Shown here one piece after another: positions 53,213-63,946 of a DNA stretch of 64,000 nt (position 1 is the first letter of the stretch; each line of letters opens with the position of its first letter). Below the pieces are notes generated by a model. The model worked only from the letters and a program-made list of their open reading frames with translations. It was not told the origin of the DNA and did not search any database. The stretch lies in NCBI GenBank assembly GCA_963737225.1, contig CAVTSA010000013.1, positions 620,001 to 684,000 of the forward strand, read 5' to 3'. The translations under genes were made by a program, and so were the position numbers. Source of the stretch: CAVTSA01 sp963737225. GTDB taxonomy: Bacteria; Chloroflexota; Dormibacteria; Dormibacterales; Dormibacteraceae.

Positions 53213-53740
53213 GTGCCTCTCTATCAACTCGGTTCGCGCCGCCCGCGCGTGCACCCCAGCGTGTTCGTCGCCCCGACGGCGTCGGTCATCGGCGACGTCG
53301 AGATCGGAGAGGGGTCCAGCGTCTGGTACGGGGCGGTGCTTCGAGGCGACGAGTCCGCGATCCGGATCGGCACCAACACGAGCATCCAGGACAACGCCGT
53401 GCTCCACTGCTCGAGGAATCTGCCGACGGTGGTCGGGAGCAACGTCACGGTGGGTCATGCGGCGCTGCTCGAGGGCTGTGTGGTCGAGGACGGCGCGCTG
53501 GTGGGGATGGGCGCGATCATGCTCCAGCGCAGCCGCCTGGGCCGGGCCGCGATCCTCGGGGCCGGGTCGGTCCTGCGCGAGGGCGCGGAGATCCCGGCCG
53601 GCATGCTGGCCGCCGGCACGCCGGCACAGGTGAAGAAGCCGGTGGCCCCGGACGGCCACTGGGGCGGCGACCGTCCGGTGCGGGTCTACCGCGAGCTGGC
53701 CGACGCCCACGCGACCTCCGCTGTCGAGATCGAGCGCTGA
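53213..53740 (+). CDS. Gamma-carbonic anhydrase-like hexapeptide-repeat protein
   Basis: A 175-residue left-handed beta-helix protein of the gamma-CA/PaaY family. Two of the three zinc histidines are visible (AVLHCSRN and VTVGHAALLEGC). The third, normally in LHGC, is replaced by Glu in LLEGC, so activity as a carbonic anhydrase is uncertain. Repeats such as GDVEIGEGSSVWYGAVLRGD fit the family. GTG 53213 is supported by TAGGAT (53199-53204) 8 nt upstream. Its stop overlaps the ispE start by 4 nt (CTGA). Confidence 0.86.
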   Translation: MPLYQLGSRRPRVHPSVFVAPTASVIGDVEIGEGSSVWYGAVLRGDESAIRIGTNTSIQDNAVLHCSRNLPTVVGSNVTVGHAALLEGCVVEDGALVGMGAIMLQRSRLGRAAILGAGSVLREGAEIPAGMLAAGTPAQVKKPVAPDGHWGGDRPVRVYRELADAHATSAVEIER

Positions 53741-54528
53741 GCGGACTCGCGCTTCCCGCGCACGCCAAGGTGAATGTGACGCTGCGGGTCACCGGCCGGC
53801 GCCCGGACGGGCATCACGACCTGGCCACCCGGTTTCAGGCGCTGGCCCTCCACGACCTGCTGCTGGCCGAGCGCTCGGAAACCGTGACCTCCCTCCAGGG
53901 TGGCTTCGAAGACGACCTGGTGCTGCGCGCGCACCGCGCGGTTGAGGAACTGGTCGGCCGTTCTCTCCCGACGCGCTTTCGGCTCCTGAAGCGCATCCCG
54001 CCCGGAGCCGGACTGGGCGGTGGGAGCTCGGACGCCGCGACCGCCCTGCGGATGCTGAGCGTGCTTCACCGGCTCGACCTCCGGATGGATCGCGACCTGG
54101 AGCCGCTCGCGGGCCGCCTGGGGGCGGACGTGTCCTTCTTCCTCCGCGGGGGAGCGGCCGATGGCGCCGGCCGCGGCGAGCTGCTGCGCCCGGCGCCGCC
54201 CGCCACCGGATGGCTGTCGCTCGCGTGGCCTGGCTTCAGCGTCGCCACCGGGGCGGTGTACGAGGCATGGGACGAGGTGGGAGGCGGGGGGGAGAACGAG
54301 CTCGAGCGAGCGGCCGGGCTGGTCGAGCCCCGGCTGGCCCGCCTGGCGACTGCGCTGCGCGAGCGTGAGGGTCCCTGGCTGATGACCGGGAGCGGTTCCG
54401 CGTTCTTCTGTCACACTCGGACGCGTGAGGCAGCCGAGCGGGTGCTCACCGCGATCGCCGATCTGGAGCTCCCGTGGACGGTGGTGACCCGCCCGGTCGG
54501 TCCCTGGGACGAACGCGCCCCGGTGTGA
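53737..54528 (+). CDS. ispE: 4-diphosphocytidyl-2-C-methyl-D-erythritol kinase, probable CTG start
   Basis: A 263-residue GHMP kinase of the MEP isoprenoid pathway. The N-terminal ALPAHAKVNVTLRVTGRRPDG contains the essential AKxN lysine; PPGAGLGGGSSDAAT is the ATP-binding motif and MTGSGSAFF the third GHMP motif. There is no ATG, GTG or TTG in frame between the upstream coding region and the AKVN motif. The only start that retains it is CTG at 53737, which overlaps the previous stop as CTGA. A GTG at 53770 would remove the catalytic lysine. It is coupled to murT at its 3' end (TGATG). Confidence 0.88.
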   Translation: MSGLALPAHAKVNVTLRVTGRRPDGHHDLATRFQALALHDLLLAERSETVTSLQGGFEDDLVLRAHRAVEELVGRSLPTRFRLLKRIPPGAGLGGGSSDAATALRMLSVLHRLDLRMDRDLEPLAGRLGADVSFFLRGGAADGAGRGELLRPAPPATGWLSLAWPGFSVATGAVYEAWDEVGGGGENELERAAGLVEPRLARLATALREREGPWLMTGSGSAFFCHTRTREAAERVLTAIADLELPWTVVTRPVGPWDERAPV

Positions 54529-55901
54529 TGGTGCGCCAGACGGCGGCGGTGCTCGCCGGCAAGGCCACCGGGAGCCTCTCCCGCCTCACCGGCCGCGGTG
54601 CGGGGGCCACGTTCCCCGGTGACGTCGCGCGGGCGATCGACCCGGACGTGCTCCGCAGGCTCGCCTCCGAGTTCCGCGAGGGGGCGGTCCTGGTCACCGG
54701 GACCAACGGCAAGACCACCACCTCGCGGCTGGTCGCCGGCCTTCTCGACGGATCGGGGCGGCGGGTCGTCGCCAACCGCACCGGGGCGAACCTGATCTGG
54801 GGCGCGACCGCGGCGGCGGTGCAGGCGGCCGGCCCCGACGGGCGGCTGCGTGCCGACTGGGGCGTGTTCGAGATCGACGAGGCGACCCTGCCGCGCGCGA
54901 TCGAGGAGATCCAGCCCCGCGCGGTCCTGGTGGGGAACCTCTTCCGCGACCAGCTGGACCGCTACGGAGAGTTGGAGACCCTCGCGCAGCGGATCGGCGC
55001 CGCTCTCGGCACCCTGCCGGAGGGCGCCCGCGCTGTGCTCAACGCCGATGATCCTCGGATCGGATGGGTGGGCGCCCATCTGGCGACCCCGCCCCTCTGG
55101 TACGGGCTCGATGATCACTCGGTGTCGGCGCCGTCCCTGCCCCATGCCGCCGACGCCCGCACCTGCCCCAACTGCGGGACCGCCCTCGAGTTCCTCGCCG
55201 TCTACGTGGGGCACGACGGGCAGTATGTCTGCCCCCGCGGGGACTTCCGGCGGCCGAGACTCGCGGTGGCGGGCACCGAGATAGAGCTCACCGGCCTGCG
55301 GGGAATCCGGCTCCGGGCCGCAGGGACGCCGGTCAGCTCAGGGCTGGGGGGCCTCTACAACGCGTACAACCTGGTCGGTGCGTTCGCCCTCGGCACCGCA
55401 CTCGGGATGGCACCGGACGACATCGCGGGGCGCCTGGGCCGGGTGGCGGCCGCGTTCGGCCGGCAGGAGCGTTTCGAGCACCAGGGCCGCAACTTCACCA
55501 TGCTCCTGGCCAAGAATCCCACCGGGTTCAACGAGAGCTTGCGGGGCGCGGTCGAGCTGGCGCACGGCCGCCACCATCTGATCGCGCTCAACGACCGCCT
55601 TGCCGACGGCCAGGACGTGTCCTGGATCTGGGACGTGGACTTCGAGATGCTGCGCGGGAAGTCCGACGTGGTGGTACCGACGGGGGAGCGGGCGGGAGAC
55701 ATGGCGATCCGCCTCAAGTACGCCGGAGTGCGGAAGGCGACCGAGCCCCAGCCCGACCTCGGACGCGCGCTGGACACGCTGATCGAGCGCATGCCGGAAG
55801 GTGCGGAGGCGCACCTGCTCTGCACCTACACGGCGATGCTCGACCTGCGCCAGGAGCTGGTCCGGCGCGGGTGGACCGAGCCCTACTGGATGGCACCATG
55901 A
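54528..55901 (+). CDS. murT: Lipid II isoglutaminyl synthase, MurT subunit
   Basis: A 457-residue Mur-ligase-like protein which, with GatD, amidates the D-Glu of lipid II. The P-loop is TGTNGKTT (57-64) and the central domain contains DQLDRYGELETL. A zinc-ribbon insertion starts with CPNC but its second half reads YVCPRGDF, so only three of four cysteines are present. The C-terminal DUF1727 domain has LLAKNPTGFNESL and IALNDRLADGQDVSWIWDVDFE. Its start overlaps the ispE stop and gatD follows 46 bp downstream. Confidence 0.93.
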   Translation: MVRQTAAVLAGKATGSLSRLTGRGAGATFPGDVARAIDPDVLRRLASEFREGAVLVTGTNGKTTTSRLVAGLLDGSGRRVVANRTGANLIWGATAAAVQAAGPDGRLRADWGVFEIDEATLPRAIEEIQPRAVLVGNLFRDQLDRYGELETLAQRIGAALGTLPEGARAVLNADDPRIGWVGAHLATPPLWYGLDDHSVSAPSLPHAADARTCPNCGTALEFLAVYVGHDGQYVCPRGDFRRPRLAVAGTEIELTGLRGIRLRAAGTPVSSGLGGLYNAYNLVGAFALGTALGMAPDDIAGRLGRVAAAFGRQERFEHQGRNFTMLLAKNPTGFNESLRGAVELAHGRHHLIALNDRLADGQDVSWIWDVDFEMLRGKSDVVVPTGERAGDMAIRLKYAGVRKATEPQPDLGRALDTLIERMPEGAEAHLLCTYTAMLDLRQELVRRGWTEPYWMAP

Positions 55902-55947
55902 TCGGACCCAGGCGCCTTTCCGAGCGCGTTCTTCGTGGGCCCCGAAC

Positions 55948-56703
55948 ATGAGCGCGTTCCCCACCTTGCGCCTGGCCTGGCTCTACCCGGACCTGATGAA
56001 CATCTACGGCGACCGCGGGAACGTCGTCGTCCTGATCGACCGTGCCCGCCGCCGCGGCATCGAGGTCGAGCTGCTGGAGGCGGGTTTGGGGCCGGCGCCC
56101 GGGCTCGAAGAGGCCAACCTCCTCTTCTTCGGCGGCGGTCAGGACAAGGACGAGGAGCTGGTCTTCGAGGACCTGACCGCCCGCAAGAAGGCCCCGATCG
56201 AGGAAGCGCTGTCCCGCGGCGCGGCGCTGCTCGCGGTGTGCGGCGGGTACCAGCTGGTCGGAAAGCACTACCGGACGGCGGAGGGCGTCAAGCTCCCCGG
56301 CCTGGGCCTCCTCGACGCCTGGACCGAGGCCGGGAGCCACCGCTGCATCGGCGACGTGGTCCTGGAGACAGCGGCCGACCTGGACCTCCGACCGCCGACA
56401 CTGGTCGGCTTCGAGAACCACATCGGCCGCACGTTCCTGGGTCCGGCAGCCAGGCCGCTGGGCCAGGTCCGAGCCGGGTTCGGCAACAACGCCGAGGACG
56501 GCGGCGAGGGGGCGATGCAGGAAAACCTGTTCGGGACCTACCTCCACGGCAGCCTGCTGCCCAAAAACCCGCATCTGGCGGATCTCCTGCTGGAGCGGGC
56601 GCTGGGTTGCGAGCTGCCACTTCTGGAGGCCGAGCTGGAGCTCGCGACGCACCACCAGATCGCGGCCCGCACCCTGTCGCGTCGAGCGGGCGTGCGCCGC
56701 TGA
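55948..56703 (+). CDS. gatD: Lipid II isoglutaminyl synthase, GatD glutamine amidotransferase subunit
   Basis: A 251-residue CobB/CobQ-like class I glutaminase that supplies ammonia to MurT. The nucleophile is Cys98 in AVCGGYQLVG and the catalytic His is His200 in GTYLHGSLLPKNP. LAWLYPDLMNIYGDRGNV is the typical GatD start. It directly follows murT. Amidated lipid II is needed for efficient transpeptidation in Gram-positive-type bacteria, so this pair implies a thick or similarly amidated peptidoglycan. Confidence 0.94.
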   Translation: MSAFPTLRLAWLYPDLMNIYGDRGNVVVLIDRARRRGIEVELLEAGLGPAPGLEEANLLFFGGGQDKDEELVFEDLTARKKAPIEEALSRGAALLAVCGGYQLVGKHYRTAEGVKLPGLGLLDAWTEAGSHRCIGDVVLETAADLDLRPPTLVGFENHIGRTFLGPAARPLGQVRAGFGNNAEDGGEGAMQENLFGTYLHGSLLPKNPHLADLLLERALGCELPLLEAELELATHHQIAARTLSRRAGVRR

Positions 56704-56773
56704 GAGCAGCGTCGGAGGCGCGCCCCCGGACCCTCGAGGCGGCGGGAGGGCTGCGTCCGCCTATCCTCACCTG

Positions 56774-58120
56774 ATGATCGACAGCGGGCTCGCCAGCCGG
56801 TCGCTCGAGAGGCGGGAGATCGAGCGGCTGGACCAGGACTTCCTCGCCAACTCCGCCTACCGGCTGACCCAGAACGCGCTGACCCGGGTCCCGGTCGAGG
56901 ACGTCGCCCTCGACCGGCGGATCGTGAACGCCACCGATCCCACCACGTCCACACGTCTGGACGATTGGGGCGTGACGGACCAGGCACGGAGCGGGCGCTG
57001 CTGGCTGTTCGCGGGTCTCAATCTGCTGCGACCCGACGTGATGCGCCGCTGCCGGCTCAAGGACTTCGAGTTCTCCCAGAGCCACACCATGTTCTGGGAC
57101 AAGCTCGAGCGCGCCAACTACTTCCTGGAAGCGGTCATCGAAACCGCCGGTCGTGAGGTCGACGACCGCACGGTCGCCTACCTGCTGGAGACGGTGGCAG
57201 GCGACGGTGGGCAGTGGAACATGTTCGTCGCGATCGTCCGCAAGCACGGGCTGGTGCCGAAGGCGTTCATGCCCGAGACCGAGAGCTCCCAGCGCAGCCG
57301 GCCCATGAACGCCAACCTGCGTACGGTCCTGAGGCGGGCAGCCGGCGGGCTGCGCGAGGTGGCCCGGCGGAGTCCGGAGCAGGCCCGCGCCGAGAAGGCC
57401 GACGTGCTGCAGAGCATCCACCGGATGCTGTCGATGCACCTCGGGAGCCCGCCCGCCAGCTTTGTCTGGCAGTGGCAGGATCGCGACCGCGAGTTCCACC
57501 GAGACGGCGAGCTGACGCCCGTCGAGTTCGCGCAGCGCTACGTGCAGGTGCCGCTGGACGAGTACGTCTGCCTGGTCAACGACCCGCGACCCACCAGCCG
57601 GCGCGGGCGCACCTACACCGTCGAGTACCTCGGCAACGTGGTGGACGCGCCGCCCGTCACCTACCTGAACGTGGACATGGGGGTGATCAAGGAGGCGGCG
57701 CAAACGCTGCTCGGCGAGGGGCGCCCGGTCTGGTTCGGGTGCGACTCGGGGAAGATGCGGAGCGACACCTTCGGCCTCTGGGACGCGCGCCTGCTCGACC
57801 TGCCGGCGATGTACGACACCTCGTTCGAGCTCTCGAAAGCGGATCGGCTCCTGCTGCACGAGTCGTCGATGACCCACGCCATGCTGCTCACCGGCGTCGA
57901 CCTGGTGGAGGGGCGGCCACGCCGCTGGCGCGTGGAGAACAGCTGGGGTCCGAAGCGCGGGCGCGACGGCTTCTACACGATGAGCGACTCCTGGTTCGAC
58001 GAGTTCGTGTACGAGATCGCGACACCCGGCTCGCTACTTTCGCCCGAGCTTCAGGCCGCGTTCACGGAGAAGCCGGTCGTGCTCCCGGCCTGGGACCCGA
58101 TGGGAGCGCTCGCCAGATAG
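56774..58120 (+). CDS. pepC: Aminopeptidase C / bleomycin hydrolase family cysteine peptidase
   Basis: A 448-residue C1B papain-like peptidase. The catalytic triad is visible as Cys76 (SGRCWLFAGLN), His368 (SMTHAMLLTGV) and Asn389 (VENSWG). The oxyanion Gln is in TDQARSGRCW. The length and inserted helical region are typical of PepC, a hexameric intracellular aminopeptidase. TATCCT (56762-56767) lies 6 nt upstream of the ATG, so the message is probably leaderless. It converges on lon. Confidence 0.93.
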   Translation: MIDSGLASRSLERREIERLDQDFLANSAYRLTQNALTRVPVEDVALDRRIVNATDPTTSTRLDDWGVTDQARSGRCWLFAGLNLLRPDVMRRCRLKDFEFSQSHTMFWDKLERANYFLEAVIETAGREVDDRTVAYLLETVAGDGGQWNMFVAIVRKHGLVPKAFMPETESSQRSRPMNANLRTVLRRAAGGLREVARRSPEQARAEKADVLQSIHRMLSMHLGSPPASFVWQWQDRDREFHRDGELTPVEFAQRYVQVPLDEYVCLVNDPRPTSRRGRTYTVEYLGNVVDAPPVTYLNVDMGVIKEAAQTLLGEGRPVWFGCDSGKMRSDTFGLWDARLLDLPAMYDTSFELSKADRLLLHESSMTHAMLLTGVDLVEGRPRRWRVENSWGPKRGRDGFYTMSDSWFDEFVYEIATPGSLLSPELQAAFTEKPVVLPAWDPMGALAR

Positions 58121-58138
58121 CCCTTCGCCCCCACAACG

Positions 58139-58196
58139 CCGTTCGCTAACGGATGGGTGCTACCGGGCCGCCGGAAGGCCCCTCTGCCCACAGAGG
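58139..58196. repeat. Two unrelated palindromes between pepC and lon
   Basis: CCGTTCGCTAACGG (58139-58152) and CCTCTGCCCACAGAGG (58181-58196) are both strong dyads in the 96-bp convergent gap. Their centres are 43 bp apart, but the arms are unrelated to each other, so I do not assign them to the 54-bp family. They may act as 3'-end hairpins for the two convergent genes. Confidence 0.45.
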
Positions 58197-58216
58197 CACG
58201 CGCCTGGGCCGGGCGC

Positions 58217-60588
<2,372 letters not shown>

Positions 60589-60592
<4 letters not shown>

Positions 60593-61416
60593 GAGCTGGG
60601 ACTCGGGCTGGGGCTCGTGAACTGAGCGTTGACCGATGCGAGCAGCTGCAGGAAGAAGGTGGTGTCGGGAGTCGACTGCGGTTGCTGGAGATCGATGAGA
60701 TAGACGAGTGTACCGAGCTTGCGTTCGACGAAATACTCGGTGCCCCCACCGTTGGTGAGGTAGACGAACACCTGGGTGGGGACCCCGTCCAGGCTGATCG
60801 ACCTCTCCTGGCTGGTGTCCTCGGTGCCGGCCGCGATGGGCACGGCGGGCAGCGTGCTCGCGTCGGGCGCGCTCTGCAGGTGCAGCGTCCCGCCCGCGGG
60901 GTCGCCTGCCGGCGCGGTGAAGATGGCGGGGTTGCCGGACTGGACGGACCAGGTGGTCGGGTAGAGCATCGTCAGCGTCCCGCCCAGCGAGTAGCTCGTC
61001 ATGGACCGGTTGATCACGTACTGCGGCGCGTCCACGATCCAGCCGTTCACCTTGCCGCCACCGCCGTGCACGTGCAGCCACTCCTGGACGCCGGCGTGCT
61101 GCTGGGCGACGGCCGCGACCTGCGCCCCGCAGGCGAGCGTGTAGACGCGCCGCGAGGTGAGGGAGGGCTGAGCGTGGACGTCGAGGCCGAGCGCCGGGAG
61201 GATCCAGACCGACCCAGTCGTCGTCCGCGGCTGCCCGGACGTGGGTGTCGGAGCGGACGTGCGCGCCGAAGACGCCGGATTCCCGGACCCGGCCGCCGGC
61301 CCCGAGCACGCCACCACGAGCAGCGCGCACACGCCCGCCAGCATCACCCCTCGCAGGGTGCCGTGTGCTCGCGGAAGGGGGCTACGCGGCCTGGTATGAG
61401 CCCCGTCCTCTAGCAA
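60589..61416 (-). CDS. Lipoprotein with SH3-like region
   Basis: A 275-residue protein with a lipobox VVACSG (Cys37) after a hydrophobic segment, a Ser/Thr/Pro linker (about 40-70) and a bacterial-SH3-like segment (about 72-130: LDVHAQPSLTSRRVYTLACGAQV, EWLHVHGGGGKVNGWIVDA). A C-terminal region with PSVW-type strands (TLTMLYPTTWSVQSGNP) follows. No enzyme motif is seen; a cell-wall-binding or PsbP/MOG1-like role is possible. The TTG start at 61416 is tentative (GTG 61347 or ATG 61344 also in frame). It overlaps lon by ATGA. Confidence 0.65.
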
Positions 61417-61470
61417 GTGGGCCTCGCCTTCAGGAGTGAAGGGCGTGAAGGCGGGCGCCCCTCAGGTCCG

Positions 61471-61476
61471 TATACT
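61471..61476 (+). promoter_or_regulatory. Probable -10 box of glmU-prs
   Basis: TATACT lies about 38 nt upstream of the TTG start of glmU, leaving a short leader that carries GGGGAG. The -35 is weak. Confidence 0.45.
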
Positions 61477-61513
61477 TTTGGCCACCCGACCCGACCCTCA
61501 CGGGGAGTACCGC

Positions 61514-62890
61514 TTGCGCAATCGACCACTCTGGGCCGTCATCCTAGCCGCCGGGCAGGGCAGCAGGATGCATTCCAGGGTGCCCAAGGTGCTCCACCCG
61601 CTCAACGGCCGGCCGATGATCGACCTGACGCTCGACGCATGCCTGGGGGCGGGGGCGGCGGAGGCGGTGGTGGTGGTGTCGCCTGGCTCACCGGAGGTGG
61701 CCGAACACGTGGCGGGGCGGGCCCGCACGGTCGTTCAGCAGGCCCCGCGAGGCACCGGTGACGCGCTCGCCGCCGTGCCTCCCGGACTGATTCGGGACAA
61801 GGACCTGCTGATCGTCTACGGCGACCAGCCGCTGTTCCGCTCCGAGACGCTGGCGGCCCTGGTCGCGGCCCACCACGACAGCAGCGCCGTCGCCACCATC
61901 GCCTCCACCCGTGCCCCGGCGAGGCCGGACGGCCGGATCGTGCGGGACGAGTCAGGCCGCTTCCTGCGGATCGTGGAGCACCGCGACGCGACACCGGCCG
62001 AGCGCGCGATCGACGAGATCAACGTCGGCGTGTACTGCGTGCGCGGTGCCTCGGTGGGGCCGGCGCTGGAAAGCCTGCGGCCGGACAACGCGCAGGGTGA
62101 GCTCTACCTGACCGACCTCTTCCCCCTGCTGGCAGGCGTCCACGTCTTCGAGATCGCGGACCCCGACGAGGCGATCGGGATCAACGACCGCGTCCAGCTC
62201 GCTCGAGCGACGGGCATCCTGCGCCGCCGCCGGCTGGAGGAGGTGATGCGTCAGGGGGTGACGATCGTCGATCCCGCCACCACCCTGGTCGAGGAAGGAG
62301 CGCAGATCGGCGAGGACACGGTGCTGGAGCCGGGGACGCTGATCCGGGGCCACACGTCGGTGGGGCGCGGTTGCCACCTGGGGCCCTTCACGGAGATCAT
62401 CGACGCCAGCATCGGCGACGCGGTCACCGTCACCCACTCCTGGGTCAGCGGTGCCCGCATCGGGGACGGCTCCGACTGCGGGCCCTTCGCCAAGCTGCGT
62501 CCCGGCACCGACATCGGCCCCGGCGTCCACGTCGGGAGCTTTGCGGAGCTGGTCCGCACGCGCGTCGGCACCGGGAGTGCGGTTCCCCACGTCTCCTACC
62601 TCGGCGACACCACGGTCGGCGAGCGTGTCAACGTGGCCGCCGGGACCATCACCGCCAACTACGATGGCACCAACAAGAACCCCACCCGCATCGGGGACGA
62701 CGTGTTCCTGGGCGTCGACACCATGCTGGTGGCGCCGGTCGAGGTGGGTCGGGGGGCCCGGACCGGGGCCGGGTCGGTGGTGACCCGGGACGTGCCCGAG
62801 GGGACGACGGTGGTAGGCATGCCGGCGCGCCGGATCCGGCGTACGCACGGCACCGACGGGAGCGGCGCGGCGCCGGAGGAGCAGCGATGA
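61514..62890 (+). CDS. glmU: Bifunctional GlcNAc-1-phosphate uridyltransferase / glucosamine-1-phosphate acetyltransferase
   Basis: A 458-residue enzyme making UDP-GlcNAc for peptidoglycan. The N-terminal uridyltransferase has WAVILAAGQGSRMHSRVPK, QQAPRGTGDAL and VYGDQPLF. The C-terminal left-handed beta-helix acetyltransferase has GPFAKLRPGTDIG, AGTITANYDGTNKNPT and GAGSVVTRDVPEG. TTG at 61514 is chosen for normal length and GGGGAG 6 nt upstream. It overlaps prs as ATGA. Confidence 0.95.
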   Translation: MRNRPLWAVILAAGQGSRMHSRVPKVLHPLNGRPMIDLTLDACLGAGAAEAVVVVSPGSPEVAEHVAGRARTVVQQAPRGTGDALAAVPPGLIRDKDLLIVYGDQPLFRSETLAALVAAHHDSSAVATIASTRAPARPDGRIVRDESGRFLRIVEHRDATPAERAIDEINVGVYCVRGASVGPALESLRPDNAQGELYLTDLFPLLAGVHVFEIADPDEAIGINDRVQLARATGILRRRRLEEVMRQGVTIVDPATTLVEEGAQIGEDTVLEPGTLIRGHTSVGRGCHLGPFTEIIDASIGDAVTVTHSWVSGARIGDGSDCGPFAKLRPGTDIGPGVHVGSFAELVRTRVGTGSAVPHVSYLGDTTVGERVNVAAGTITANYDGTNKNPTRIGDDVFLGVDTMLVAPVEVGRGARTGAGSVVTRDVPEGTTVVGMPARRIRRTHGTDGSGAAPEEQR

Positions 62891-63876
62891 TCGGGAGGGT
62901 CCAGACGGCGGTCGAGTACGCGAGCGAGGACGTCTCGCCGTGGGGTGAGTTGAAGCTGGTCAGCGGGACCGCGAACCCCCAGCTGGCGCAGCTGATCGGC
63001 GACGAGATCGGCGTTCCGCTCACGAATTCCGGCATCCGCACCTTCTCGGACACCGAGATCACGGCCAAGATCGGGGACTCGATGCGCGGCCACGACGTCT
63101 TCGTCATCCAGCCCACCAGCCCGCCTGTCAACGAGCACCTGATGGAGCTCTTCATCCTGCTCGACGCGCTGCGCCGCGCCTCCGCGGGCCGGATAACCGC
63201 GGTCGTGCCCTACTACGCCTACGCGCGCAAGGAGCGCAAGTCGCAGCCCCGGGAGCCGATCTCGGCGAAGCTGATCGCGAACTTCATCCAGATCGCGGGC
63301 GCCGACCGTCTGCTCCTGCTGGATCTCCACGCCGACGCCATCGAGGGCTTCTTCGACGTCCCCACCGACCACCTGACCGCCAACAAGATCCTGGCCGCCC
63401 ACCTTCTGAAGCAGGGCCTCTACCACTGCTCCGTGGTCGCGCCCGACGCCGGCGGTGCCAAGCGCGCCGAGGCCATGGCGGAGCTGCTCGCGGCGCCGCT
63501 CGTCTTCGCCTACAAGCGCCGCCCGCGGGAGGAGGTGTCCGAGGTCCTGGAGGTGGCGGGCGAGGTCGACGGAAGGGATTGCGTGGTGGTCGACGATATG
63601 GTGACCACCGGAGGCACGCTGATGGCGGTCGCCGAATCGCTGAAAAGGCACGGCGCGCGGCGGGTGATCGCGGCCGCGACACACGCCGTCCTCACCGGCC
63701 ACAGCAGCGACCGTCTGGAGGCGTCGGGGATCGACGAGCTGGTGGTCACGGACTCGATCCCGGTTCCGCCCGAGAAGCGAAGCCGGCGGATGACAGTCCT
63801 CAGCGTCTCACCGCTCCTCGCCGAGGCCATCCTCCGCGTGCACCAGAATCGTAGTGTGAGCGCCCTCTTCCAGTGA
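62887..63876 (+). CDS. prs: Ribose-phosphate pyrophosphokinase (PRPP synthase)
   Basis: A 329-residue class I PRPP synthase making phosphoribosyl pyrophosphate from ribose-5-phosphate and ATP. Landmarks are FSDTEITAKIGDSMRGHDVFVIQ, VVPYYAYARKERKSQPREPISAKL, LLLDLHADAIEGFFDVP, and the PRPP-binding loop VVVDDMVTTGGTL. Classic Shine-Dalgarno GGAGGAG lies upstream of the ATG. The glmU-prs order is common across bacteria. One cooperative unit with glmU through the 4-nt overlap. Confidence 0.96.
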   Translation: MIGRVQTAVEYASEDVSPWGELKLVSGTANPQLAQLIGDEIGVPLTNSGIRTFSDTEITAKIGDSMRGHDVFVIQPTSPPVNEHLMELFILLDALRRASAGRITAVVPYYAYARKERKSQPREPISAKLIANFIQIAGADRLLLLDLHADAIEGFFDVPTDHLTANKILAAHLLKQGLYHCSVVAPDAGGAKRAEAMAELLAAPLVFAYKRRPREEVSEVLEVAGEVDGRDCVVVDDMVTTGGTLMAVAESLKRHGARRVIAAATHAVLTGHSSDRLEASGIDELVVTDSIPVPPEKRSRRMTVLSVSPLLAEAILRVHQNRSVSALFQ

Positions 63877-63946
63877 TGACTGCGGCCGGCGAACCTCCCC
63901 AACCCGGCGGGGCCTGGCCCCGCACCTCCAACCCGCGGGGCTTGCG

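Noticed and set aside
58139..58196. Eleventh member of the 54-bp family between pepC and lon
   Set aside because: Two good palindromes with centres 43 bp apart, but the two arms are unrelated in sequence, unlike all accepted members.
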